A stretch of DNA of 64,000 nt from Geosiphon pyriformis (GCA_016748015.1 JAAOMT010000531.1:228295-292294); one strand, 5' to 3'. Shown: positions 1-14,748, numbered from the stretch's first letter. The notes: generated by a model not told the origin, from the sequence alone. Translations and numbers: made by a program.

Positions 1-404
1 GGTTCAGCCTAATCTAAGTTTCACCAATGGTATTTTTCAAATATCAATAATCTATCATAAATTTCTTTGGCAGTTTCTAATTTATTCCACTTTCATTTAA
101 TCTAGGTCAATGCTACCAAGTATCTTTTAACGTCGGATCAAGTGATGTTAAAACTGTCACAAATATTGATTTAGTTGATTCTTCGGGTAATCTAGTAAAA
201 AGTCAATACAGTGGTTCAATCTCGACCGCAGATACTTTCTATACGCCCTATTTTCAGTTGAATCTAGGCGAATCGCCTAAAACTGGAACTTATCATTTCC
301 TGACTACAGCTTTAACCTCAGCCGGGGATACTTGCACTTTCCCTACTGAGGAATTTACCGGGATTGTTAATCCAAATAGTCCTCCTTCTGTTTGTCCCGC
401 TTAA
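1..404 (+). CDS. 3' end of an unidentified protein gene (two exons visible, 5' end outside window)
   Basis: Exon 1..29 reads VQPNLSFTN; a 76-bp intron (30..105) has donor GTATTT, a CTAAT branch-like site and acceptor ATCTAG. The last exon, 106..404, reads on in frame from GQCYQVSFNVG and ends SPPSVCPA at TAA (402-404). About 108 residues are visible. They are Ser/Thr-rich with three cysteines (CYQV, DTCTF, VCPA) and beta-type hydrophobic patterning, such as a small secreted or extracellular domain might have. The signal peptide, if any, lies outside the window. Base composition and codon use are far less AT-rich than the next 10 kb, which supports a real gene. The family is not recognised. 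The splice join is my inference from an uninterrupted frame and good splice sites. Confidence 0.7.
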
Positions 405-2261
405 ATATATTTTAGAGCTAGTAATTTAGGGTAGAAAATACAAACTAGACATCTTTTTAAAATAGAAACATTTATCTATATTCGGTTAAGGTTAAATTAA
501 ATGAGAACTTCTCATATCTCCTTTATATTACCCAACTTTTTTAAACTTTATCTTTTTATTAGATCACTACTCAATTAGAATGCCTATTTTCAAAATAAAT
601 TATAAAAATTTATGAAAGAATTTAATTCTAAATTTAAATACCGATTATCAATTTTATTTCAATAATAGAGGCTATAAAAGTGGGTTAAATATCAATTTTA
701 TTAGGAGGTAAATATCACAAGTAAAAACGATGAGAGAAATAAAAAAGTATAAAATAAAATATAAAAAACTTATTTTCAAACAATTTGGAAAGTTAATGAT
801 TTAATTATTTTCTCAATTATAAATTTTATGTATCAATAAAAACACCTTTTTTTGTATTCAGATTTACATTTTGACCTTTTTTCAAATTATAACTCTGAAA
901 ATCAAAATTTTGAAATTAGTATATTTAATTTTTCAACTTTTAAGTTATCAAATAATATCACAAAAGTTTTAAATGAAATAAATAAATAAAATTTAAAATT
1001 TAAAATAGTAAGAGAATATGCTCCCATTTTTGGAAATATATTTTTAAAATAAAAAACTGTCTTATAAAAATTATTAAGACATAAAATATATGAAACGCAC
1101 TCGCGCTTCTTTTTTGTTCTAAATTTCAAAAATAGTTTGCTGGTTAATTCAGAAATAATCGCTCAAACAAAATCTTAAGCTGAAAATTTTGAAATCATTC
1201 AAAGCTATTTTTAACCAAATTTATACTATTGTTATATTTGGGTTTCTCATTTAATTATTATTTTATTTTATTTTATTTTTAATTATCTATTTAAACTTTT
1301 TTTTAATTTATATAAATTTCATAAGTTAAATTAATTATTTTATTATACTTTATCAACTGCTATTTATTTACAATTAATATATAATAAATACAGCTTATGT
1401 AGTATTACCAGAAAAATTTTTACTTTCTTTAATCTTTGTTTATTAATATGTTATAATGTTGCTAAAAATAGCCAATTTTTATTGTTACAAAATAACTTGA
1501 AATCCAAATAATTGTTGTGTAAATGCTGCAAACTTACTTTTAATAACCAAAATTTATTGGTATTAAACAATTGTTATCTATTGCTTTTTTAAACAGTTTT
1601 TAGCTATAAAAATCTTTGTAATAATAACCGCAATTAAATCTCAATTTAAATAGAAATTTAAAGCTGAATTTTAATATTTAAAATTCTAAATTTATTTAAA
1701 GATTAATTTTAATTATCTATTAATTTTGGGTTTTTAATATTATTAAAACTTAGAATTCAATAACAATTTTTAAGCAAAGAGAAAAAAATTTAATTTTAAA
1801 ATTATTGTAAACTTAAAAATTTAGAACATTAAAAATTAATAAGTTTAATTTTAATGACTGTATTTAAAGATTTTTAAAATATAAATTTTATATAATACAG
1901 TTTTATGTTTTTTTAATAATTAACAATATTATATAGTAATTAAAATACAGTTTTTAAAAACATTAAGCATTAAAACAAAATCATTTATTTAATAATCTTT
2001 AATAAATAATATTATTATTAAAAAATATTTTTTTAATGTTTATAATGCTAATTTAACTTTTTAAAATTAGCAATAATAATATTTAATTAAAAAAAGTGCT
2101 TTTAAACATAATTTAATTAACTTTTATAATTAATAAAAATTAACCAACAAAAATTATATTAAATAATACAGCTAAATATTAAATTGTATTTAACTTAATA
2201 GATATATTATTAGTATTATTATTTAAATAAAAAAAAATATTGATATTTTTTTTTTATGTTT
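405..2261. other. AT-rich stretch without a supported gene
   Basis: Begins with the probable 3' UTR of the first gene, then becomes extremely AT-rich with poly-A/T runs. The only longer frame (complement of 902..1129) has no recognisable motif and the low-complexity composition of its surroundings. It is probably old transposon DNA decayed past recognition. Confidence 0.6.
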
Positions 2262-5200
2262 TATAAATAAAATTCAAACACTACTTAATATAATACATCA
2301 AACTAAGTAATCTAAATTAGATATAAATCATGTATTTTCTATATATAATCAGCTATTTAGACCAATTAAAACAATATTATACATTCATATAAACAGAAAT
2401 CATATTTTCAACATTTGAAAAAAATGAACATAACTTGTGTCAACCAAAACTAATTCTAAAAGCTTTAACAATTCCAAGCAACTTGACAATATTACATAAT
2501 AATACAAATAAAAAACCAGCAAAATTCAATAGTATTATCTTATTATGTAAAATCAAACCATTTTTTTTTAAAAAAACTTGGTGTTTGGAATAAACAAACT
2601 AGATATTAATCTTATAAGATAAACTACAGTTATACAATAAATTTACAATCTTATTAGCCACAACTTTAGAGTTTTAAAAACTAACAAAAATTTTTAAAGC
2701 CAATTTTTAAAAACAAAACTTTTATACAAAACAGTATACAAACTAACATTAAAAAAACATAAAAAAAACAGTTAAAATATATACAATAATAATTTATTCA
2801 AGCTAAATATTGTTTTTTAGATAGCAATATATAAATTAAAAAAATTTTTGTACATATTTACATCTATTTTGCAAGAAAAAAAGTGATCTAAAAACTCAAT
2901 TTTATTATAATAGAGATATAATATACTTTAATAATATTTATTATACAAAAATTTATAAATAATTACAAAAAGTCTATAATATAAGACTTTTATAAAGTAA
3001 GAGCATATATCAGTTATTGTTTTACTTATAAAACTGGCAGCCATATAAAAATTAAAATACCAAACTAATAATAAAAAGACCCAAATCAATATTTTTAATT
3101 AAATTACTACATAAAAATTTAATATCAAATCTGATTTCTTAATAAGCATAATAGACAGTTTGAAAAATTTTATAAACAAAATATTTTGTATTACTTAATA
3201 CAATTAAACTATTAACTACAATAAATCTTTTTTGAATATGAATTAAAAGTACTATATTTGAAAAAAAGACAGTATTAATTATAACATTAGTTTTTTTATT
3301 GTTAAAAATACCAAAATGTCTTTTAACTTTGTTTTAAACAACTTTTTAATCTTTTTCTCTAATAATATTAATAATATGTTGCTATTTAATCTAACAGTAA
3401 TTATAAAAGTTTGGAAAAAGCAAAGCCAATTTTAAAAAGCATATATTCAAAGCCACTTAGTTGTTAGATTTTATTTTGATTACACAAAAAAGAATATATA
3501 CTTTAAAGCCAATATAATAATCTACAACTTAATTATTGTAAAAAAACTAGATTTAATAGTTTTACATTTATACTTAGACCCAAATTTTTTTAAAATACTA
3601 TAGCATTAACTTTTATGTTTAAAGTATTTAGATTACTTAAAGATTTATTAATGTAAACAGAAAGACAAATTGTATTAATACTAAATAACTAATTATAAAT
3701 TAAACTAAACTTACATAATTTTAACATATCTAAAAACACAATATTAGAATTTAAAAAAAAACAGCACAATAAAAAGCAGAAACATTTAAAAACTCAATGA
3801 CAAAAGTAAATTACTTAAAAGCTGAATTTTAAAAGTTCAGTCTTTTCTAATATTTGAATTAAAAATATAACTTTTTTTATTATATAATTTTTTGATAAAA
3901 GCAATATCAAATTATTTAAAAGAGTAGAGCATCTTAAAAAATACTGAATTATTTAATACCACTAATATAAAAATTCTATCTAAAAATTTAAAAGCTAAAA
4001 ATAGAGTATTTATTAAAAACAAGTTATAATCAAAAAGAGTTTTTACTATACCAATCAAAAAATTATTTATTGAACTGACTTTAAAATAAATTAAAAAACA
4101 CAACAAATAAAAAACCAGCTTAAAATTTATAAGTTGAAAATCTATGATTAATAATTTTTCTAAAATATTATTAGTATTAAAAAAACTCAATATAAAAGCC
4201 AACTTATACTTAGTTTATATCTGTTTGAATGGTTTTAAGTCATATAAAAAAAATAATAAATTACAATTCTTGAAAAATTCAAAAAAAAACCAAATTTTAA
4301 CTTTAAATCTTTATAAACCAAAGTATTTTACTTATTATACACACTAATAAAAACAAAATTAAACTAAATTCTATAATTAATAATAAAATATAACATTATT
4401 AAAACCAAATATAAAAACTATATATTAAAAATAACTTTTTTTGAGACTTTATTTGCAAAAAATTTGATATTTAAATAAGTTTTCAATAAGCTAGATTTTG
4501 ATAAATTCTCAATTAATAAAAAAATATTTAGATATTTATAAAGTTTTTTTTTTGTAATTGAAATAAGTGAATTACTAATTATTAAATAAAAAACTGCAAT
4601 TTTATAATTAATAAAAATAGATATTGTCTTATTAATATAAAAAAACTTATTAACAGTATTTAATATATATTAAATTACAGTTTAATTATTATTTATTCAA
4701 ATAATATTATCAACAAAAGCACTAATAACAAGAAAAAATATTGTGTTAATTTGGCTTTTAATTTATTTTGTTTTAGCTACTAATCTTAAATTAATCTTAT
4801 ATTTATATATATGTTTTGTTTCTTAATTTTATAAAATAAAAAATTATAAAAAATGTGTCAAAAAAAAGAAGAGAACATTTTATTCTGATATAATTTATTA
4901 TTTATATAATAACTATTTATTAGACCAAAATTTGTTATAACTTAATTAATCTAATTATTGTGGATATTATTAAAAAATCTAACAAATTTGTCATACATTT
5001 TAATTTGAACTATGCTATTTTTTAAGTATTTTTAGCCTACTAAATTATATGTTTTGTACATATTTTGAAGAACAAACCAAAATTTTTAGTTTTTTTCCAA
5101 AATATTTTTTACTACTAATCTAAATATAAATATTAGAAATTATATTATTATGCTTTTTAGTACTGAAAAATTATTTTTATAAAGAATATTAAATTTGTTG

Positions 5201-7449
5201 CAGACCAAAAAAATCATGTTAGATAAGATTTTAAAAAGAATTTTTTAAGTAGTTTTTATTAAAACATAGATTTAATGTTTGTTAAATCTTATTTCAATTA
5301 TATAATTTAGGAATTATTAATATTTATGTCTCTTTTTAAGACTGAAAAACTAATTTACACATTAAACAAATGTTTAAAAAATCTAATAATATATTTAAAA
5401 CTAAAATATCATAATGCTTCCAAAGTTTATTTAAAATTTTAAATAGTTTAAAAGCTTTTTTATTAGACAATTTTATTATAATACATATTATTATATCAAA
5501 ACCAATTATGTTTATAACTTCAGAAAAAGTGTTATTAATTATAGAAGTTAAGAGCAAATATTATTAAAACTATTTTATAAAAACAACTTTTATTATTTTC
5601 TGTGTTTTTGTTTATTCTTTTATAACTAAATTTATCTTAAATTTAATCTTATTAAGCTTTAGCATCAGCTTACTATTATTTATTAAATAATTTAAAACAA
5701 CTTTATAAAAAAAAACACTTTAAAATATTTTTAATAGTGTGATTTTTATTAACTTCAAAATTTTTTATTTTTTTATTGATTTTAGAATTGATTTTTATAG
5801 TCTTGGTTTATTAAAATTTAAAAAACTTAAATGCATAATACATCTTCTGAATTTTGGCCAATTCAAATCTGATATCATTAAGATTGGCATCTAATACCAA
5901 AAAATTCTGAATACAAAGAGCATATATCTTATTAAGTAACAACCAACAATTTTATAAAGCATTAAACTTATAATTAAGATCTAAATAAGAAGTCTAAACA
6001 ATCTTAGAAACCAGAATTTTCAATTTGTAAAAGCAGAATAAAGTTTTAATGAAAATGTTTTTAAAATTTTTGTTTTAAAATTTGAAAAAAATCTTGTTGA
6101 CCAAAAAATACTCAAATTTTCAAATAATATTTTACATAAAATTTACATTAAAAAAAATTTTTAGACTAGAAAAACTCTTATTAAATACAGTAATATTAGT
6201 TAATATAGATTTTTTAAAACATGCTTATTTGGGTATATTAGTGTTTTTAAAGTTGTATTTTTATTAGTTTTTGTTAATTTGTCTATAAAAAACACATAAA
6301 TACACATTCAAAAAACTGTTTAACCCAATAAAAACAAAAACAAACTGATAATTAATATTAAAAAATTTATTCATATTTAAAATTTAGTAAAACAAAACAA
6401 AATTAATTGTTTTATTGATGCTTCTGAAATTTTTTCAAATAAAAATCTTAGCAAATAAATTTCTAATTAAAAAATTGACCAGACTTAAATTTAAATATTT
6501 CTTAAAATTAGTATTGTATTTGGTATTATTCTTATTAAAATCATTTTTTAAGATAACAAAAGTACTTTTATTAAATGTTTTAACTATAAAAAAGTTAATA
6601 ATAAAAGCTTAAACCAAATGTTTTTTCAAAAAAACACTTGTATATAAACCTAATACAGATATTAATTTCTTATTATTAAATAGTAAATAAATTATTAAAA
6701 GCTTATTAAAAATTTTAGTTATATTTAATATATAACAAACCAAATATTTATTTACAATAATTATAATAACTGCATCCAAAAATTCTAATTTTAAATCAAA
6801 AGTAAATATTTTTACTTTACTAAATTTATTAATGACTTAAAATCTAATATTAAAACAAAGCTTGATTTTTATAACAATTAAAATATTATTTTCAAGTTTT
6901 TTATACTATCTAACAATATTATTTTTTTTGTAAAGATATTTATATTCCTAATATTACATGTAATAATTTTCTAAATAAGCTTAATTATTAAAAATATAAA
7001 AAAAAAATGTATTTTAAATAAAAGCAAAGTTTTCAAATCTTATTATTAAATTCATAACAGATACAAAAAAATTATTTAGTTGGGTTTTTAATTTATTAAT
7101 ATTCTAATATTTTAAAAAAACCAAAAACATAGCAGTTTTACTATTAGTAAATACATTCAAATTTTTTATTATTATTATATTACTTATTAAATTTTGTAAT
7201 AGAAGAATTATTAGTAATTAACATTTAAAACTAGGCTAAAAAACTACTAATATAAATATATTTAATTTTTTAATTAACTTATTAATTTGTTTTGCAAAAT
7301 TGACAAGACTGTATTTAATATTAGTAAATTATAATTTCATATTACTCATAATTATCAAAAAAATTTAATTTTGCTAGAAATACTAGATTAAAAAAAAACA
7401 TTAAAAAGCATTTGAAAGAAAGATCTACTAATCACAAATATTGTTATCA

Positions 7450-8038
7450 ATTAAAATCTAAGATATCAAGTAGCATAAAATTATTTTTATAATTTTTATT
7501 ATTAATTAACATATATTATTGGTTCAATTTATTACTTACTATCTTATTAAATTATCCGAATTATTATTTAATTAATAATTTAATTTGTACAAAACACAAA
7601 TATAATCAAATTATAATAATTAAATTATGTAATATATTAAACTATATAACATTTAAAATTTGCAAAAATATGTAGTAATTTGACAAAATAATTAAAAATT
7701 CACTGAAATAATTCATAGTTTACAAAAATAACTTGTAGCTTGACAAAATATATTTTTAGTTTGCCAAAATATTAAAAAAAAAGTGTTAAATTATAAAATA
7801 ATATTACAACAAATTGTATAAAAGAAGAATTTTTTTTTTGAAAAATTATATTTTGTACCAAATATTTTTTTTAGAATAATCTTTTTTATAAATCAAATTA
7901 AATAAAAACTTATTTTAAAAAACATAAAATTTTCCAATTATTAGTGTTTTAAAAGTAACTATATTATATTAATATTTTGAAATTAATTAGTTATTAATTT
8001 TAGTAATTGTTAATAATTTTTAAGTTTAGATTAAAAAC

Positions 8039-8076
<38 letters not shown>

Positions 8077-8470
8077 TATTAAATAGTTTATAGTTAAGAT
8101 TTTTTGTAAAAAAATTGATTTTTACAATAAAGTAACTACATATTATTTGAAAAGTTTACAAATAAAATTTTTTTGTAAATGATTTAATTTTTACTGTAAA
8201 ATAATTATACAAATAATTGGCACAAAATTGGCTATTTTATTATAAATCCAACAATATATATAGTTCAAAGTATAGAAAAATACTTTAAAAAGAAATTAAC
8301 TTATTAAAAGTTTATTAATTTCTATTAACAACAAAATTAACAATAAAATAGCATTAATAATATCAAAAAAAGTAGAAAAACCTCTAATAATAATGTTTAA
8401 AATTTGTTATCAAAGACTATTAGATAGACAACAAAGACAAATTTTTTTATATAAATTTTGTTTAGTCTGA
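7450..8470 (-). repeat. Repeat E, copy 1 (inside LINE A)
   Basis: Shares with 59740-60720 (same strand) and 37150-38290 (opposite strand) an ordered set of blocks: AGCATAAAATTA...TTTATTATTAATTA near 7465; an array of about six 20-bp units of the form ATTTGACAAAATAAT at 7657-7775; a double AAATAACTACA/TTTACAATAAAG block at 8100-8200; and a block ending in ACCTCTAATAAT at 8380. Class unknown. It lies inside a LINE copy, so it came later or is a nested insertion. Confidence 0.6.
8042..8071. repeat. (TA)n microsatellite
   Basis: About 15 uninterrupted TA units within repeat E copy 1. Confidence 0.95.
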
Positions 8471-9850
8471 TTAAATTAAAAGTTAAAAAAAAGTTTTTTT
8501 CTTTCTTATTATTAATTTATTTTTACTTAAATTACAACCAAAAAAAGTGTAATCAAGTTTTTTATAACTTAAATAAATTATTAAAGTCAGATATGACCAA
8601 TAAAGTATATTATTTTTTATAATAAAAACTATAGTCATAGCTTTGATCAAATTTTTTTTGAATTAAAACACACAATAATATACTTAGCTTTAATATAACT
8701 AACAGAATTGTATTTAATTAAATAAGTTTTTCTATTAATTAAGTTAATAAAATTTTATAAATTATAAGTATTTATTTTCATTAAAAGTATATAAAGTAAA
8801 GTAAACTTATTTCTGAAATTCTATAATTGTTTATTAATATTAGCTTTGGTTACACAAACTGTGTCTTTTTTAATAAAAATAGACTATTTAAAAACTAAAA
8901 AATTAGCCTTATTTTGATTAACTAATTTTATAACTGTCTTTTATTACAGTTTTATTAATTATATTTTGATTAACTTAATAGTATTAAAACCAATAAGTGT
9001 AGTTTGCACAGTCTTTACTAATGTTTTTATAAAATTTTTTTTAATTATTATTGTTTAATTTGTTCAGTTGTTTATTAAGTATTTAAAATTGGTATTTATT
9101 ATAATATTTTTATTATTTGTCAAATTTGCTATTATTATTAATATTTTTTTAGAAGTAAAAAACACTCAAATTATTTTATTAAATTTTGAAAAAATAAAAG
9201 TTTTTCCAAAATCATTCATACCAAAAAAAAATTAAAATTTTTTTAAGATAACTTTCCAAATATTGCTAAGAGATTAATATCTAGAGCAAAAAACTTGTGA
9301 ACCAAAATATCTATTAAAAACTTTAAAAAAAGAGAAAAAAAGAAAGAAAAAAACTTATTTAAAGAATTATTCTTATTATTATTGTTAATATTAAAATTAA
9401 TTCATTTAAGAAATTTACTAAATACATATTTTGTTATGGTTTTTTTTGGCTTTTTGGGAGTTATGTTTACATCTTTGTGCTTTAACTTTTTATTACTACC
9501 AAATTAAAACCTGATTTTTTTATAAAAAACTTCTTATTTATGTCCATATTTTTTGTATTAATGATGTTTCTAGTATTTGATCTAGATGTTTTATTAGATT
9601 TAAGTATGTTTTGAAAAATGTTTGTGTTAGCTTTAACAACAGGTTTCTTTAGAATACTCTTTTTGTATTTTTTTCTAGTAAACAAATTTAAAGTTACAAA
9701 ATTAGCACCAGATTTTTTTTGGTATTCTTTATACTTAAACCACTGCCAAAGTTAGCAATATTGTATTTAAACAGAAAGAGTTTTAAGATATCTAACTAAA
9801 TAGTAAAAAATAAACAAAGACAGAAAAAACATTTTTCAAATTTATTGCAT

Positions 9851-12800
9851 TTTTTTAGAAATTTGGAACATAGAAAAGAAAGAAATATATTTTTTATAAT
9901 ATGTTTAAAATCAAATTAATTTTATTGTTATTTATAAATAGATTAAAGTTTAAAAATTGATAAAAAATTTAAAATTGAATAATTAAACAATTAAACCGAA
10001 CTATTTTTTTTAAAAAAAAACATATTTAAAAATACTTAATACAATATTAAAGTTTTTAAAAACGCCAAAATTTTTTTTTAAATTACAAGTGTTAAAAATT
10101 GTATTTTGGCTGTTTTTTTTTCTTTTAGTTATTTAAAAAAGTAGTAATAATAATAGTTATTGCAAAAAAACAAAAATTTTGGAATATTTGTTAACAGGAG
10201 AAAGAATATTAGAACTGTTTTTAGTGTGTTTTTTTAAAGAAAATTTGACTAAAAAAAAGCTTTTAGTTAAAGAAAAAATTGGTTTAACAATTAAAAATTA
10301 CTTTAAATTTTTTTTTCTAACAAAAAAGTTTTTGAAATATATTATTTAACTATTTTTGTTACCAAAAGAATTTTTTGCTTATTGTTTTTTCAGTTATAAT
10401 AACAGAAATAGTAATTGCATCTTTTTTTCTAGTTGTGAACATAAAATTTACAAGATTAGCAGTTTTCTTTAATTATTATTTATTACTTAATTTTTGATGT
10501 TTTTGTTTATTAGTTAAAAATTTTAAGTTAAAAAAAATCAATTTTTTGAAAGGTTTAAATTTTCAAGATTAATTATTTTTTATTTTGATCAAGATGTTTT
10601 TTTTAGAAAAGTAATTTTAATGTTTAAATTTATTTTTTTGGTTGAAATCTGACATATACAATCCATTTGTGATTGGATGAAATTATTATTATTTTTCAGT
10701 TACAATTTTGATTTTGATCTTTGTATTATATCAAATTTTATATGAAACTTCGATTAAAGAATAGAAACATAGTCGATATGTTTAACTCATCTGTGAATAG
10801 AGGAAACATGATTATTTTAAATAGTTTTTTATAAATGTTAGCACCAAAAAATCACACGCATCTTTACCAAATATGGTTTTTAGAGGCTTCCCTATTATTT
10901 GGACCTCATGTAATGAACGGTTTAAGAAATTTATCCTATTAAGTGAATTTTAATTCAAAATTTTTGACCAATAAATATAGAATCATATTCGGTCCAATTC
11001 AGAAAGCTTAAAAAATCTCATCGGCGTTTTAAACGAAGTTGACAATAGAAACAAAAGCATTGACCCAAAGTCTTTATTTCCTCAGCAGATTGATAATACA
11101 TTTTTCAGTTTTTTGAATTGAAAATCTTGATGATCCCAGGTTACCTTCTCAATCTACCACATTACATAATCAATGGGACAAATATACAAGGTGAGTTGAC
11201 AAAACAGAGAAGGTCTAATTAAGGAATTCGAAATTATATAAAAAGCAAGTTAGTGGCACATTAAGATTTTCATCATTGAGTTTATGACACTATTGTTCAA
11301 ATCTTGGCAAATAAACCCAAATATCGAGATAATTTATTTTGGATTCAGAAAGGCGACAAATGTGTTGGTAAGTGTATCAATGATCGATTTATTATTGGAT
11401 GAGTGTTTAAACTTATCTTTTGGCTTTCAACATGGTTACCGAGATATATTAATGGGAAACCTCTTCAAATTAATTGAAAATTTGTGACTTTTTAAGCTGA
11501 AGCTTAGTCTCTTACGTTGAAAGGTGGATCTCAAAAGTTGCTGGTTTATGACATTTCGGATTAGCCCTAGAAATTTATAATCATTTCAAGAAAAATTTCA
11601 GCTCAAGTAACAAACATTTGATTCGGTGCTGTTGAAGAAAAGAATTCTTTCAAGTGGTCGAGGTAAAAGATTTCAAAATTCGGAAAATTTCCAGAATACC
11701 CATTGAAAACTACGAAACTTCTTCAATGTGAATATGGTTAGGTGGTTGAAAGTTCAAGAAAGATGACAAGCTTACTGAAGAATGTTGTTGAAATTAAGAA
11801 AAATAATAATCAAAATTTTTTCTTTAACAATATCCATGTAATTTTTTTAATAAAAATTTCATTTCTTGAAATTTACAATTTGTGTTTGGGATTTTATATC
11901 TGATAAATTCAATTAGGTTTATATATTTTGAATTTGAATTAAGCATTTAAATTTAAATTTCAATAGTTAGGAAACAAGAGAAAATCAAATGAGAATTAAT
12001 AATATCATTATGATTCATTGAGATAGGACTTGACTGGAAGTATCGTTCTTTTTCTTCCTATAGGTTTGAAATTGATTTTTCCTAGCGACGAATATTTTGA
12101 AATCATCTTTTACTTTTATTGGAAAAAGACTTAAAAATCTCATTTGATAATGTTATGAACATTAGCTTCCTTTTAAATTTGAAATTACTTTGAGTTACCA
12201 TAAATTTGCCGAGCCAAATTACATCCACCTGTTTCTCATGAAAAAAAAGCAACCTTTCCATTTCTAGGAAAACTCTGACTACGGCCAAATTCAAAGGATG
12301 TATTTTATAAAAAAGGTTTGTCATAAGAGTCATAATTGTAAAAGTTTGTTATCCAAAGCAGAAAATTAAAGAGAGAATAAAAATCTCGTTCTACATATAA
12401 CTTTTTGTAAATGTTTGGTTTTCTGTTAAATCTTGAAAAATAGAGCGTTCAAAGAAACCTCAAATATATTTTACTATATTTAAATACCAATAACAATAAG
12501 CCATTATTTCAATCTTCCAATCAACCAACAAACTTAGCTTTTTAAATTGCATAATGAAGACGCTCCGGGTTACAAGCTCAATGAATGAGAAGTCCTGGAA
12601 CATTCTCTTTCATCCCCCTTCCCCTTTCCCTTTCCCTTCATCTCATCACCGAAGGGTACAGAATTCTCCAAAGGTTTGGCAAGTATTTTACTTGTATTAA
12701 ATTATGATTATGGACTAATCCAAGAAAATATTTCTACATCGTAGGCTTCCAACAAAACTTTCACGCTGACCAAGAAATAATTCTTTTCATAGTTTCTCTT

Positions 12801-13557
12801 TCTGAAACAAATAAGTAAATTGTTGCTTAACATTTCCTCCGTAAACTTTTATAAACTCTATTCTTCACCAAGATTTTCTCATTTAAACAAGTCTTGACTC
12901 AAAATATCATAATCCAAAAGAAATTTCCAGACCTGGTATTATAACCTGTTTTTATTGCAAATCATTAATAATAATTTTCCTGGAGGATTGTGTGTGGGAG
13001 GGTTCGCTCAAATCCGAGAATTCAGGAGTTAAATGTGTAGCCGATTAAGGTTTGAAAATATTCTTTCCAAATTCTCGAAATATGATCAAAATTTCGAATC
13101 TTTCATTGTTAATTAATAGGGATAATTAAATATCAAAAAATAATCTTGAAAATAAATCTTTGCCAAGACTCAACTGAATTTTGAGCTTCCCTGAATGTTT
13201 TATTCTGGTCTTTCTCTGGTACTACCACTAATGCGAAGAATAATTTAGTAAGGTTCATTCTTCTTTTAAGCTTTCTTTGTATCCACGGTTCTGAAATTCT
13301 TGGTGTGACTGTGAATTATGCTTACATATATAGTAATAATCAGTTTGTACAATTTTTATAGAATAAACCCCACATGTTGCATTAGCGTGATTACCTGAAA
13401 AGTCGATAAAGGAAATTTAATAAAGGCTTAGTGAAAAGGTTTTGTTTTTGCGATAAAAAAACTTAATGTGAGATGTTTTTTAGCTTAGCATATGCGTTGT
13501 CGTGATTCTCGATCAAATTTAAAATCATTAGGTATATTAATTTAAATCTCTTAATCA

Positions 13558-13598
<41 letters not shown>

Positions 13599-14640
13599 GT
13601 CAAGAATTCTAGCATTAACAGTTAAGAGGTACACGTACAACTTGAACCATCCATCATCTCTCTCCGTTTACAACCATCACCCCTTTTTTTCGCGTAGTAC
13701 TTTACTCCTTCATCAATGATTCCTTAACATCCCACTCTTTAACCCCTTCTACTGAAAACCGTGCCACCACACTCACCTAAAATGATTAATTCGAAAATAA
13801 AAAATATAACTGATCTTGATATTTTTAAAAAAATTACGAAGAAGAAAATTCATTAGGAATGAAATTAGTTTAATAGGGTGGTGTGGGCAATTTTAGTAAT
13901 ACGCGTCTATTTGTGCTTTTGTCATTTAAAGTTTGTCTTGAGAGGATTCCTCATTTATATATCTTTACCTGTAATTAGATGAATACGGATATTCTCTTTA
14001 CGATAATATTGAAGATTGCTGCTGCTGCTGCTGTTGTGAAATTTCAAAAAAAAAAAAGACTAGAGTGTACAAAAAGGTGACCCCGACTAAATTAATATTA
14101 TAAATCTTTGCCATTGAACCAATTTGTTTTTTTATTTATCTATTTGTATGTTGAATCCTCTCGTCCCTGCTAGCTAATTAATTAAGAAGTTTGATAGTAG
14201 CAGCGCAGACATCACCTCTATTCACAACGACAAGGAAAACGACCTTTCTAATTGAATAACTTTTTCAATTTGGATCTATTGTCCTGTCTAGCTGTTATTG
14301 CTCTTGCTGCTGCTGCTATCGCAAACACTTTCTATCCCTCTTTAACGAATCCACAAAAAACAAATCTTTATTCTTTGGCCTTCTTTCTCAGTTTGCATTT
14401 TCGAATAGCCTATTTACTATCGCAACCTATAACTGATAACAATTTTTGGTGGCCACGCTTTTCATTGTCTATTAAAACACAACAACGGACACACATACAC
14501 ACACATTTCGACTTTTCACTTCGGACAGTTAAACTTTTCTTCATCGCTTTGGTAAAGCGTTCTCCACTCCACCCCATCTTAGTTTTTTTCTTCAACTCCT
14601 TTTTCCCCTTGCGAGAAGACTCTAGTTGTTCTTTTCCTTT
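9851..14640. other. Long region without a supported gene, upstream of the kinase
   Basis: 9850-10620 is still AT-desert. From about 10640 the composition is less extreme, which marks entry into a gene island. The short frames at 11284-11487 (+) and 12103-12333 (-) have no recognisable motif and no convincing splice partners, so I do not call them. 12610-12645 is a pyrimidine-rich tract (CCCCTTCCCCTTTCCC), 14015-14035 holds five GCT units, and 14230-14640 is pyrimidine-rich sequence probably belonging to the kinase promoter or 5' UTR. Confidence 0.5.
13561..13598. repeat. (ATT)n microsatellite
   Basis: About 12 perfect ATT units. Confidence 0.95.
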
Positions 14641-14697
14641 TTCTCGAACAATACCCAAATTTACAGGACCATACAAAAGAACTGGACTTCTTAATTT

Positions 14698-14748
14698 ATG
14701 CTCAGAGCGGCGGCACTATGGGATCTAATTTCGTCGATCAACCCCTGA
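14698..14748 (+). promoter_or_regulatory. Upstream ORF overlapping the kinase start codon
   Basis: An ATG 20 bases before the proposed kinase ATG opens a 16-codon frame (MLRAAALWDLISSINP, stop TGA at 14746-14748) in another frame that runs across the kinase start. If transcription starts upstream of it, it would reduce initiation at the kinase ATG. Its presence in the mRNA is not known. Confidence 0.45.

Larger units (their letters stand above)
2262..9850 (-). mobile_element. LINE copy A, strongly decayed, minus strand
   Basis: The 3' end (2262-2400) matches, in reverse complement, the 3' end of the better-preserved copy B (34520-34630): a shared block around AATAAGACCCAAAT, then TATTAAAACAATATTA. 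Going up the window, the order of blocks is that of copy B reversed. The RNase H block (AAATGTCTTTTAACTT) is near 3315, the region after RT near 4200, the region before RT at 5336-5557 (minus frame with NKLWKH...LVLNILLDFLN, against NKLWKH...LVLIMLLDLLN in B), and an ORF1 remnant (KKPVVKANTNIFQNILKSN) at 9482-9685. It is riddled with stops and much more AT-rich than B, so it is older. About 1 kb of extra sequence relative to B is accounted for by repeat E at 7450-8470. The 5' edge is not sharp. Confidence 0.7.

Noticed and set aside
6082-6612. Two plus-strand frames inside LINE A
   Set aside because: They run opposite to the LINE, have no motif, and consist of AT-driven Leu/Lys/Phe/Ile.
11284-12333. 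Short frames at 11284-11487 (+) and 12103-12333 (-)
   Set aside because: No recognisable motif, no splice partners, and length expected by chance.
14252-14728. 158-codon plus-strand frame before the kinase, and the 88-codon frame opposite it
   Set aside because: Pyrimidine-rich low-complexity sequence, no motif; most likely kinase 5' UTR/promoter and its shadow.
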